From: Phaeobacter sp. B1627
GTDB lineage: Bacteria; Pseudomonadota; Alphaproteobacteria; Rhodobacterales; Rhodobacteraceae
DNA length: 64,000 nucleotides
Direction: 5' to 3'
NCBI RefSeq assembly: GCF_006265095.1
Contig: NZ_VCNK01000023.1
Location: forward strand, 62,001 to 126,000
How positions within the stretch are numbered: position 1 is the stretch's first letter; every line of letters begins with the position of its first letter. Below the pieces are notes generated by a model. The model was not told where the DNA came from. It did no database searches and saw only the letters and a list, made by a program, of their open reading frames with translations. Shown here piece after piece: positions 56,403 through 64,000 of the stretch. A program made the position numbers and the translations under genes.

Positions 56403-58823
56403 ATGAAAACAAGCACCCGCGTGGCAGTTATCGGGGGCGGCGTTGTCGGCTGCTCCGTTCTTTACCATCTGACGAAACTCGGCTGGTCCGACGTCATGCT
56501 GATCGAGCGCTCAGAGCTGACGTCCGGCTCCACCTGGCATGCAGCGGGCGGCTTTCATACCCTCAATGGCGACACCAACATGGCCGCACTTCAGGGCTAT
56601 ACGATCAAACTATACAAGGAGCTCGAAGAGATCACCGGCATGTCCTGCGGGTTGCATCACGTCGGCGGGGTGACGCTCGCGGACAACAAGGAACGCTTCG
56701 ATATGCTCAAGGCGGAGCGCGCGAAGCACCGCTTCATGGGACTTGAGACAGAGATTGTAAGCCCCGAGGAGATCAAGAAAATCGCGCCCGTCACCAATAT
56801 CGACGGCATCATCGGCGGCCTCTACGATCCACTTGACGGCCACCTCGACCCCTCAGGCACGACCCACGCCTATGCCAAGGCCGCACGACTGGGCGGCGCC
56901 ACCATTGAGACCCATTGCAAGGTCACCGAAACCAACCAGCGCCCCGATGGCACCTGGGACGTGGTCACCAACAAGGGCAGGATCCACGCCGAACATATCG
57001 TCAATGCCGGCGGTCTCTGGGCGCGGGAGGTCGGCGCCATGGCGGGCATCTACTTCCCCCTCCACCCGATGGAACACCAATATATCGTCACCGACGAGGT
57101 GCCGTTGATCCGGGACATGATGGCCAATGGCATCGAACACCCGCATGTCATGGACCCCGCCGGCGAGAGTTACCTGCGCCAGGAAGGCCAGGGCCTTTGC
57201 ATCGGTTTCTACGAACAACCCTGCCGCCCCTGGGCGGTCGATGGCACCCCCTGGGATTTTGGCCACGAACTTCTGCCCGACGACTTTGACAAGATCGAAG
57301 ACTCCATCGCCTTCGCCTACGACCGCTTCCCGGCCCTCCAGGAGGCTGGCGTGAAATCGGTCATCCACGGCCCCTTCACCTTCGCGCCCGATGGCAACCC
57401 GCTGGTCGGCCCGGTGCCCGGCGTGTCGAACTACTGGTCGGCCTGCGCCGTCATGGCAGGCTTTTCGCAGGGCGGCGGCGTCGGTCTGATGCTGGCGCAA
57501 TGGATGGTCGAGGGCGAATGCGAACGCGACACGACGGCCATGGATGTGGCCCGCTACGGGGACTGGATCACACCCGGCTATACCCGCCCGAAGGTCATCG
57601 AAAACTACCAGAAACGCTTCTCCATCGCCTACCCGAACGAAGAACTCCCCGCCGCGCGCCCGTTCCGGACCACGCCGATGTATGACATTTTTGACCAGAT
57701 GGGCGCGGTCTGGGGCCACCAATACGGAACCGAGATCCCGAATTACTTCGCCGCCGACGGGGACCCCCGCTACGAGACCCCCTCCTTCCGCCGCTCCAAC
57801 GCCTTCGAGGCCACCGCGAGAGAGGTGAACACCGTCCGCGAAGCCGTTGGGATCAATGAGATTCACAACTTCGGAAAATATCGCATTCGGGGCGCCGGGG
57901 CCCGCGCGTGGCTTGACCGGGTGATGGCGGGCCGGGTGCCGAAACCGGGCCGCCTGAGCCTGACGCCGATGCTGTCACCCAAGGGGCGCCTGATCGGGGA
58001 TTTCACCATCTCCTGCCTGGCCGAAGATGACTTCCAACTGACCGCCTCCTATGGCGCGCAGGCCTACCACATGCGCTGGTTCCTGCAAAATCTCGACGAG
58101 GGCGTCACCATCGACAATATCTCCGACAAGGTGAACGGCTTCCAGATCGCAGGTCCCAATGCGCGCGCAGTACTGCAGGCCTGCACCCGCTCCGACATCT
58201 CCGACATGCGCTTCCTCGATGTGCGCCGCCTGACCGTCGGCATGGTGGACTGCGTCGTGCAACGGGTCAGCTACACCGGCGATCTCGGCTATGAGATCTA
58301 CTGCGATCTGCCCAGCCAACGCGCCCTCTGGACCACGCTCTGGGGCGAAGGGCAGAGCCACGGCATGAAACCTTTTGGCATGCGCGCCATGATGAGCCTG
58401 CGTCTCGACAAGTTCTTCGGCTCCTGGCTCTCGGAATTCTCGCCCGACTATACGGCGGCAGAAACCGGCCTTGATCGCTTTATCTCCTTCAAGAAACCGG
58501 TTGATTTCATTGGCCGTTCCGCAGCCGAGGCCGAACGCGACGCAGGTCCCGCACGTAAACTCTGCGCCTTTGAGGTCGAGGCCGGGGACGCCGATGTCAC
58601 CGCCTACGAGCCGATCTGGCGCGATGGTGCGGTCGTGGGCTTCTGCACCTCCGGCGGCTACAGCCACTTTGCCCGGAAATCCATCGCACTCGGCTTTGTC
58701 CCGGCGGATCGTGCCAGCGAGGACGGCCTGGAAGTCGAGATTGAAATCCTCGGCGCGCGTCAGAAGGCCCGGCTGATCACCACGCCGCTGTTTGACGCCG
58801 ATGGCGCCCGCATGCGCGGCTGA
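56403..58823 (+). CDS. FAD oxidoreductase with GcvT domains (dimethylglycine/sarcosine dehydrogenase-like)
   Basis: An 806-residue protein. The N-terminal FAD-binding DAO domain begins VAVIGGGVVGCSVLYHL (residues 8-24), with STWHAAGGFHTL at the covalent-flavin His region; the FAO middle domain spans about 370-430, and the GcvT fold about 435-800 (NFGKYRIRGAGARAWLDRVM, MMSLRLDKFFGSW). Family members demethylate dimethylglycine or sarcosine and pass the one-carbon unit to folate. The exact substrate cannot be settled. Glycine betaine breakdown is common in marine Roseobacters. AAGGAG precedes the ATG. Confidence 0.9.
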   Translation: MKTSTRVAVIGGGVVGCSVLYHLTKLGWSDVMLIERSELTSGSTWHAAGGFHTLNGDTNMAALQGYTIKLYKELEEITGMSCGLHHVGGVTLADNKERFDMLKAERAKHRFMGLETEIVSPEEIKKIAPVTNIDGIIGGLYDPLDGHLDPSGTTHAYAKAARLGGATIETHCKVTETNQRPDGTWDVVTNKGRIHAEHIVNAGGLWAREVGAMAGIYFPLHPMEHQYIVTDEVPLIRDMMANGIEHPHVMDPAGESYLRQEGQGLCIGFYEQPCRPWAVDGTPWDFGHELLPDDFDKIEDSIAFAYDRFPALQEAGVKSVIHGPFTFAPDGNPLVGPVPGVSNYWSACAVMAGFSQGGGVGLMLAQWMVEGECERDTTAMDVARYGDWITPGYTRPKVIENYQKRFSIAYPNEELPAARPFRTTPMYDIFDQMGAVWGHQYGTEIPNYFAADGDPRYETPSFRRSNAFEATAREVNTVREAVGINEIHNFGKYRIRGAGARAWLDRVMAGRVPKPGRLSLTPMLSPKGRLIGDFTISCLAEDDFQLTASYGAQAYHMRWFLQNLDEGVTIDNISDKVNGFQIAGPNARAVLQACTRSDISDMRFLDVRRLTVGMVDCVVQRVSYTGDLGYEIYCDLPSQRALWTTLWGEGQSHGMKPFGMRAMMSLRLDKFFGSWLSEFSPDYTAAETGLDRFISFKKPVDFIGRSAAEAERDAGPARKLCAFEVEAGDADVTAYEPIWRDGAVVGFCTSGGYSHFARKSIALGFVPADRASEDGLEVEIEILGARQKARLITTPLFDADGARMRG

Positions 58824-58931
58824 CCACGCGAACCAGGTCAACCTTCCTGACCTTTCTCCACGGGTGTTGCCAGATCAGCGCGCGCTCCTGCCCGGGCGCG
58901 CGCAATTTATCGGACAACATCCCTGCCCCAA

Positions 58932-58949
58932 TGTTTCGCGCGCGAAACA
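58932..58949. repeat. 18-bp perfect palindrome
   Basis: TGTTTCGCGCGCGAAACA reads the same on both strands. It lies in the 234-bp gap between the flavoprotein and MobA-like genes and may be an operator or part of a hairpin. Confidence 0.7.
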
Positions 58950-58986
58950 AAAGGTCACAACAGCTGACCTATCCCCCTTGGCATTT

Positions 58987-59027
58987 CCTTTCATCTTTTC
59001 CAAAATACCTCCGCCGGAGGCTCCCAC
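58987..59027 (-). repeat. Copy of a GGAGGTATTTTGG intergenic block
   Basis: Read on the minus strand, GAGCCTCCGGCGGAGGTA continues into TTTTGGAAAAGATGAAAGG. It contains the palindrome CCTCCGCCGGAGG and resembles the block at 42779-42819. Confidence 0.45.
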
Positions 59028-59057
59028 CACAGCCTCCCTGCGCAAAGGAGCCTCCTC

Positions 59058-59657
59058 TTGCCCGAACCTCTCGCCATCCTCCTGCTCGCCGCCGGCGCCT
59101 CGACCCGGATGCAGGGGCGCGACAAGCTGATGGAGGCCGTCGACGGCCAGCCCCTGCTGGCCCATCTGATCCGCCAGGCCCGCGCGACCGGATTGCCGGT
59201 CTTTGTCACCCTGCCCGAACGCGACCATCCCCGCGCCTGCGCAGCGACGGGGGCGACCATTGTTCCGGTCCCGGGGGCCACTGAGGGCATGAGTGCATCG
59301 ATCCGCTCCGGCCTGCAGGCGCTGCCGGACGACATTCAGGGCGTACTGCTGCTCCCCGCCGACATGCCCGACCTCACCACCGCCGATTTTCAGCATTTGG
59401 CCGCCCGGTTTCAGGGCGCGGACGGTCCCATCCTGCGGGCAAGTGGCGCGGATGAAACCGGCAGCCTGCGCCCCGGACACCCCGTTCTGTTTCCCAAACG
59501 CTGCTTTGCGGCGCTGCGGGAGCTGCGCGGCGATACCGGCGCCCGGGCCCTGCTGCAGAACGACAGGGTGGAGATGGTCCGCCTGCCCGCGGCCCATGCA
59601 CTGACCGATCTCGACACCCCCGAAGCCTGGCGACACTGGCGCAGCCTCCGCCCGTGA
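59058..59657 (+). CDS. MobA-like NTP transferase (molybdenum-cofactor nucleotidyltransferase type)
   Basis: A 199-residue protein with the nucleotide loop LLLAAGASTRMQGRDKLM (residues 8-25) and VLLLPADMPDLT near 110, the marks of MobA/MocA-like transferases, which load CMP or GMP on molybdopterin. The start is TTG at 59058: AAGGAG lies 7 nt upstream and the conserved region begins at residue 5. No molybdoenzyme gene is adjacent, so the target cofactor is uncertain. Confidence 0.85.
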   Translation: MPEPLAILLLAAGASTRMQGRDKLMEAVDGQPLLAHLIRQARATGLPVFVTLPERDHPRACAATGATIVPVPGATEGMSASIRSGLQALPDDIQGVLLLPADMPDLTTADFQHLAARFQGADGPILRASGADETGSLRPGHPVLFPKRCFAALRELRGDTGARALLQNDRVEMVRLPAAHALTDLDTPEAWRHWRSLRP

Positions 59658-59769
59658 AAGGCGCAAGCCATCAGCCGCCCTCCGCAACAGGGTCGGCTTG
59701 CCGCCTGGGTCGGATCCAACCTCGGCGCGTGGTCAGGGCAGCCCGCCTGCGCCGCGAGATCTCAGCAGT

Positions 59770-60594
59770 TCACTCCCCCGTCCATTCGGGCATGGCGGAT
59801 TTGTTGATAAAGGCCCCGATCCCGGCCTCTGCGTCCCGCGCCATCATGTTTCCCGCCATCACCCGCCCCGCATGAGCGTAGGCGTCAGACAGCGACATCT
59901 GCGCCTGCTGGTAAAAGGCGCCCTTGCCGATTTTGACAGCGGCGGGCGATTTATCGGCGATCGTCCTGGCCATCGCACGGCTGGTCTCCGCCAGCTCAAC
60001 CAAGGGTACAACGCGATTGACCATGCCCATGTCAGCGGCGCGCTCAGCGGCGATAAACTCGCCCAGCAACAGCATCTCCATCGCGTGTTTGCGCGCCACA
60101 TTGCGCGAGAGCGCCACCATCGGCGTCGAGCAAAACAGACCGATATTGACGCCGGATGTGGCAAAGCGCGCATCCTGCGAGGCCACCGCCAGATCGCAGG
60201 TCGCGACCAACTGACATCCCGCCGCCGTGGCGATGCCCGAAACTTCGGCGATCACAGGCTGTGGCAGGGTCACGATCCGCTGCATCATCCGCGAACAGGT
60301 GGCAAAGAGATCCTGAAAATACTGAAACCCGCCGTCCTCATCACTGCGCGCTGCAGTCATTTCCTTCAGATTGTGCCCGGCGCAGAAATGATCGCCCGCG
60401 CCGCGCAGGATGACCGCCCGCACCGTGCTGTCCCCGGCAATTTCGTCCAGCCGGGACTGCAGCGCCTGCAGCATCGCCTCGGACAGCGCATTGATACTGC
60501 GCGGATCCGTCATCGTCAGAGTGGTGACGCCCGCGTCGTCGTGCCGGGTGACCAGCGGCCCGGGGCTGCTCTCTTCTGTCTCTTGCTGTGCCAT
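59770..60594 (-). CDS. Enoyl-CoA hydratase-like protein (ECHDC3 type)
   Basis: A 274-residue crotonase-fold protein. The oxyanion pocket is visible (AGDHFCAGHNLKEM and GIATAAGCQLVATCDLAVAS), but the two catalytic Glu of hydratases are absent: one site reads CQL and the other SGVNIGLFCS. This matches the ECHDC3 branch, which is not a proven hydratase. The ATG at 60594 has GAGG upstream; a longer frame lacks support. It lies 68 bp after the IMPase gene in the same direction. Confidence 0.85.
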   Translation of the reverse strand: MAQQETEESSPGPLVTRHDDAGVTTLTMTDPRSINALSEAMLQALQSRLDEIAGDSTVRAVILRGAGDHFCAGHNLKEMTAARSDEDGGFQYFQDLFATCSRMMQRIVTLPQPVIAEVSGIATAAGCQLVATCDLAVASQDARFATSGVNIGLFCSTPMVALSRNVARKHAMEMLLLGEFIAAERAADMGMVNRVVPLVELAETSRAMARTIADKSPAAVKIGKGAFYQQAQMSLSDAYAHAGRVMAGNMMARDAEAGIGAFINKSAMPEWTGE

Positions 60595-60662
60595 GACCTC
60601 GCCCTCCCTCTCATTGGACAGAACCCTAGGCGATGTCTCCCGGGCGGCCAAGAGGGCACGGC

Positions 60663-61511
60663 TCAGGCCAGACCAAAGGCCTCAAGAACCTCTGCACGCA
60701 TCGCCGCACCGCTGGAGACGGTCAGCCGCCCTTCGGCAATCGTCGGCGCATAGGCCCGCCCGTCAACCAGCTGCGCGTGGCCGCCAGCTTCGGTGACCGC
60801 CAGAACGCCCGCCGCATGATCCCAGCAGTTGATCCCCTCGGTCTGCACGAAATCGGCATTGCCCTGCGCCATCACCCGATACTCGTGACAGGAACAGCAC
60901 AGCGCATTCACCCGGCGCGCGGTGACCATGCCATGGGCCAGCCGGGGTTGCTCGGCCTTGGGAAACAGGTAGTGCGGCAGAAACCCGGTCGCCTCGGCAA
61001 AGGGGCGTTCCGGCGCCACCCGGAGCGGCTCCGGCGGCCGACCCGGGGCCGCAAACCATGCGCCACCTCCCAGACTGGCCTCGACCCAATCATCCACCAC
61101 AGGATCATAGAGCAGACCAAAGACCGTCTGCCCCCGCACGGTGACCGCGAGGATCACACCAAAGGTCGCCAGGCCGTTGGCGAAATTCCAGGTGCCGTCG
61201 ATCGGGTCGACAATCACTGCGATCTCGGCACCCGGGAGCTGTTGCAGCCGGGAGGCATCGGCAGAGACCGCTTCCTCGCCGATCACAACCGCGCCGGGCA
61301 GAATGGTGTCGACGGCCCGGGTGATGTGCTCCTCGGCGGCGACATCCGCATCGGTCACCAGGTCGATGGCAGAGGATTTCGTCTTGATCGCCCCGGCCGA
61401 CAAATTCCGAAAGCGCGGCAGGATCTCCGCCCGGGCAGCGCCCCGCACCATGGCAATCAACGCCTGCTCAATGTCGCGTTCCAACCGCATGTCTTTGGTC
61501 CTCTGGTTCAT
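60663..61511 (-). CDS. Inositol-monophosphatase-family phosphatase
   Basis: A 282-residue Mg2+-dependent phosphatase. It has the metal motifs IGEEAVS, VDPIDGTWNFANG and WDHAAGVLAVTEAGG. Substrates of this family include inositol phosphate, fructose-1,6-bisphosphate and PAP, and cannot be told apart here. Divergent from mtnA. Confidence 0.9.
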   Translation of the reverse strand: MNQRTKDMRLERDIEQALIAMVRGAARAEILPRFRNLSAGAIKTKSSAIDLVTDADVAAEEHITRAVDTILPGAVVIGEEAVSADASRLQQLPGAEIAVIVDPIDGTWNFANGLATFGVILAVTVRGQTVFGLLYDPVVDDWVEASLGGGAWFAAPGRPPEPLRVAPERPFAEATGFLPHYLFPKAEQPRLAHGMVTARRVNALCCSCHEYRVMAQGNADFVQTEGINCWDHAAGVLAVTEAGGHAQLVDGRAYAPTIAEGRLTVSSGAAMRAEVLEAFGLA

Positions 61512-61704
61512 TCTTTGCTGTGCTGGTAGCCTGTTGCGGATCAGAGTTCACCTGGAACCCTCGTGATTTATGTGAATTTTTGACGACATGGACCCGCGGT
61601 GTCCTGGACCGACGGCGACATGCAAATTCGCTGTGGCGGTTTCGGCAGCGAGGGCTAAAATGGCTGCGGCTCCACGGTGGACCGGATATCGAAAGGTCGA
61701 GCGC

Positions 61705-62799
61705 ATGAAAGTCAACGGCACCCCCTACAGGTCGCTTTGGTGGGACGACACCAAGGGCGCGCTGCAGATTATCGATCAGCGCTGGCTGCCTCACGATTTC
61801 CGCATCCGGCAGCTTGATACGCTGGCGGACTATGCGACGGCGATTGTGGACATGCAGGTGCGCGGCGCGCCTCTGATCGGCGCCACGGCCGCCTATGGGA
61901 TGGCGCTTGCCATGGCACAGGACCCATCGGACTCCGAGCTGGACCGCACCTGGACGCTTCTGCATGCCACCCGCCCCACCGCGATCAACCTGCGCTGGGC
62001 GCTCGATCGCTGCCGCGCGGCGCTCGAACCACTGGCGCCGGGCGCGCGGGCCGACGCCGCGCTCTCGCTCGCCCATGATATTGCCGATGAAGATGTGGAG
62101 ATCAATCGCCGGATCGGTGCACATGGCCTCACTCTGATCCGCGAGATTGCCGCGCGCAAACCGGCAGGCGAGCCGGTCCGCCTGCTCACCCATTGCAACG
62201 CGGGCTGGATTGCCACCGTCGACTGGGGCACCGCCACCAGCCCGATGTATCAGGCCCATGATGAGGGCATTGCGCTCCATGTCTGGGTCGATGAGACCCG
62301 GCCACGCAATCAGGGCGCGCTGACCGCCTGGGAGCTCGGCAGCCACGGTATCGCGCACAGCTATGTCACCGACAATGCCGGCGGTCATCTGATGCAGCAG
62401 GGGCTGGTGGATCTGGTCATCACCGGCACTGATCGCACCACCCGCCAGGGCGATGTGTGCAACAAGATCGGCACCTATCTCAAGGCGCTGGCGGCGCGGG
62501 ACAACAATGTTCCTTTTTATGTCGCCCTGCCCTCACCGACCATTGACTGGACGGTGACCGATGGCCTCTCCGGCATCCCGATTGAGGAACGCCCCTCCCG
62601 CGAGGTGACCCATATTCAGGGCACGCGCGCAGACGGGTCCATCGATGTGGTGCGGGTCACCCCCGAGGCGACCCCGGCTCAAAACCCCGCTTTTGACGTG
62701 ACCCCCGGCCGGTTGGTCACCGGGCTGATCACCGAACGGGGCATTTGTGCCGCGAGCCTTGAGGGGCTGGCCGGAATGTTCCCCGACTTGGCCAGTTGA
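61705..62799 (+). CDS. mtnA: S-methyl-5-thioribose-1-phosphate isomerase
   Basis: A 364-residue isomerase of methionine salvage or the related methylthioadenosine-degrading shunts. The catalytic Cys lies in LLTHCNAGW and the Asp in [34 protein letters not shown] is the substrate loop. It can take the sugar left after SpeE action. The other salvage genes are not in the window. AAAGG lies 9 nt before the ATG at 61705; the frame upstream is not coding-like. Confidence 0.92.
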   Translation: MKVNGTPYRSLWWDDTKGALQIIDQRWLPHDFRIRQLDTLADYATAIVDMQVRGAPLIGATAAYGMALAMAQDPSDSELDRTWTLLHATRPTAINLRWALDRCRAALEPLAPGARADAALSLAHDIADEDVEINRRIGAHGLTLIREIAARKPAGEPVRLLTHCNAGWIATVDWGTATSPMYQAHDEGIALHVWVDETRPRNQGALTAWELGSHGIAHSYVTDNAGGHLMQQGLVDLVITGTDRTTRQGDVCNKIGTYLKALAARDNNVPFYVALPSPTIDWTVTDGLSGIPIEERPSREVTHIQGTRADGSIDVVRVTPEATPAQNPAFDVTPGRLVTGLITERGICAASLEGLAGMFPDLAS

Positions 62800-62862
62800 T
62801 CAGAGGTGGCTCGGTCCGTTTGACCAGTTTCGAGCCGTTTCCTAAGGGGCTCTCCCGCTCGG

Positions 62863-63538
62863 TTATGGCGCGACCGGTATTTGCTGCGGCTTGATGTGGT
62901 ATGCCTGATCGGGCGTCTGCCCGGCCCGCGATGAATGCGGTCTCCGCGTGTTGTAGAACGTCAAATACCGGCGCAGATTTGCGCGCGCAGCCGATACGCT
63001 GTCATAAGCACGCAGGTAGACTTCCTCGTATGTGATCGTCCGCCAGAGGCGCTCGACAAAAACATTGTCGCACCACGCGCCTTTTCCGCCTATGCTGGTC
63101 TGGATATCTGCGTCCTTCAGCGTCTTGAAGAAGTCAATAGATGTGAAGTGGCTGCCCTGGACGCCCTTCTAAGAGACAAGCGGTGATCTGGGATTGATTG
63201 ATCTGCTTCTGGCGACGCATGATAGTGCCGAAGACTTCTCGGGCAATATAGCGTTTGAGGCTGCGAATGGTTTCCAGCGTCACCGACAGCCGCCAGGCCA
63301 GAACGGCAACCAGATAGACGAACCCGCGCGCCATTGGGATGTAGGGAATGTCCATCGCCCAAACCTGATTTGGTCGCGTCACCGCAAGCCTTCTCAGCAG
63401 ATACCGGTAGACCTTGTGGCCGGGTGCCGGTTTGTCTGCCCTTGCTGGTGGCACATGACGTGCTTGAAGCTGAATTCGAGCCTTCGCAGGGCCAGCCAAT
63501 AGTAACCGACCGCGCAGCGCAGCTTGCATGGCTGTCAA
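62863..63538 (-). pseudogene. Broken IS3-family transposase (OrfB) remnant
   Basis: The minus strand holds HKVYRYLLRRLAVTRPNQVW and AMDIPYIPMARGFVYLVAV (63418-63300), then a frame change, and in another frame SIDFFKTLKDADIQTS, DNVFVERLWRTITYEEVYLR and NTRRPHSSRAGQTPDQAYH ending at 62863. These are the IS3 OrfB integrase core in order. Between them (about 63180-63290) the expected NTDQGSQ block, carrying the second catalytic Asp, is replaced by sequence encoding SLKRYIAREVFGTIMRRQ, possibly an IS110-type C-terminus. Residues between VAV and LAWRLS are also missing. The N-terminus is absent. It cannot be active. Confidence 0.8.
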
Positions 63539-63678
63539 CGGCGCAGCGTGACGGCTTCCCTGCCTGCCGGGTGGTCAGTGTCGCAGACGGCCAGACTTTG
63601 CGCCAAGCGGCTGCTGCAGGCGGCATTGATCCCGACGCCGACCGCTTGATTGTGGGCATTCCCCAAGCCTGTTTCTAA
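63430..63678 (+). pseudogene. Possible 3' end of an unidentified gene
   Basis: The plus-strand frame ends QRDGFPACRVVSVADGQTLR and QAAAAGGIDPDADRLIVGIP with a TAA at 63676-63678, and looks like real coding sequence, unlike the antisense of the transposase. It has no start or ribosome site; upstream it runs into transposase sequence. It may be the tail of a gene cut by the insertion. I do not recognise the family. Confidence 0.3.
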
Positions 63679-63711
63679 CGATCTTCCGAAGGGGCAATTT
63701 GGAAGCTAACT

Positions 63712-63747
63712 GACCCCCGTTGCTGCGATGCTTCGGGGGTCTTTTTT
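63712..63747 (+). terminator. Rho-independent terminator in the accessory region
   Basis: GACCCCC (63712-63718) pairs with GGGGGTC (63735-63741), followed by TTTTTT. It would end transcription from the truncated frame at 63678. Confidence 0.8.
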
Positions 63748-63805
63748 CGTCGCGATTGTCGTGTATGATTGAGATTTAACCGAATGATTTAGAGGAATTT
63801 TAATC

Positions 63806-64000
63806 GTGAACGTACTCTCACTTCTTACAGCTTTTGGCCTTGGGTCAGTCGTAACGGCTCTTATCCAGTCATGGCTTGCGCAACGGTCAAAACAAGACAA
63901 CCGACGCTTTCGAGAAAAGCAGGTTGCTTACATCGGTTTGCTTGAAGCCTATCATCGCGCCGCTGTCGAAAGCACCGACGAAGCCGCCAAGAACTTCGCC
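63806..64000 (+). CDS. N-terminal part of a membrane-anchored protein (cut by window edge)
   Basis: A GTG at 63806 with AGAGGA 9 nt upstream opens a frame that is still open at 64000 (65 codons seen). Residues 1-24 form one membrane anchor (LSLLTAFGLGSVVTALIQSW), then a charged, helical cytoplasmic stretch begins (RSKQDNRRFREKQVAYIGLL). The first part is A+T-rich compared with the chromosome core (line 63781-63840 about 38% G+C). Such short-anchor proteins are common in islands of this group; function unknown. Confidence 0.6.
   Translation, partial: MNVLSLLTAFGLGSVVTALIQSWLAQRSKQDNRRFREKQVAYIGLLEAYHRAAVESTDEAAKNFA

Overview
The window reads as a chromosomal stretch of a marine, Roseobacter-type alphaproteobacterium (Rhodobacterales). 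The evidence is high G+C, gene content and order: rplM-rpsI, ctrA next to a DUF1153 (sciP-type) gene, speD-speE, and the block pyrH/frr/uppS/cdsA/dxr/rseP/bamA/skp/fabZ/lpxA/lpxI/lpxB. The species cannot be named from this sequence. No rRNA, tRNA or CRISPR array was seen.

Layout. 1-6.2 kb: tail of guaA, a DMT exporter, a FadL-type porin, a P-loop ATPase, a MetA homoserine acyltransferase, PPK2 and a TetR regulator. 6.2-9.1 kb: rpsI-rplM, then a MocR-type regulator divergent from a DUF1127 gene. 9.3-15.3 kb: speD-speE, a thioesterase, trmFO, a methyltransferase, gluQ, hisI and an IscU-like scaffold protein. 15.3-22.8 kb: a 40-residue membrane protein behind LexA-like repeats, recG, ligA, ctrA, sciP and mnmA. 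23-36.2 kb: the envelope block on the minus strand, interrupted between pyrH and frr by an A+T-richer segment with an orphan gene. 36.3-45 kb: miaA, an AraC regulator and a complete family-5 peptide/opine ABC importer. 45-56.1 kb: TPR-sulfotransferase, di-haem peroxidase, a small membrane protein behind a CtrA-like box, a lytic transglycosylase, ssb, aroK-aroB, a 49-residue membrane protein, a secreted orphan, xerD and a CNNM/CorC protein. 56.4-62.8 kb: a dimethylglycine/sarcosine-dehydrogenase-like flavoprotein, a MobA-like transferase, a crotonase-fold protein, an IMPase and mtnA. 62.8-64 kb: transposase debris and the start of a membrane-anchored gene, probably the edge of an accessory region.

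How the genes work together. The 23-36 kb block makes the outer membrane: fatty-acid and lipid A supply (fabZ, lpxA, lpxI, lpxB), Bam insertion and chaperone (bamA, skp-like), envelope stress proteolysis (rseP), isoprenoid and undecaprenyl carrier and CDP-diacylglycerol (dxr, uppS, cdsA), with pyrH and frr at the head. ctrA and sciP form an activator/brake pair for the cell cycle or motility programme. speD-speE make spermidine, and mtnA, elsewhere in the window, can handle the methylthioadenosine-derived sugar that this releases.

The most interesting items are: (i) the 147-residue orphan between pyrH and frr, whose first 40 residues read like a eukaryotic F-box; (ii) a tiny membrane protein beside recG with a GAAC-N7-GAAC LexA-type array, resembling SidA-style SOS division inhibitors in layout; (iii) CtrA-type boxes before ctrA and before a small membrane protein; (iv) an unusual number of short tandem repeats (11-18 nt, 2-4 copies) between genes.
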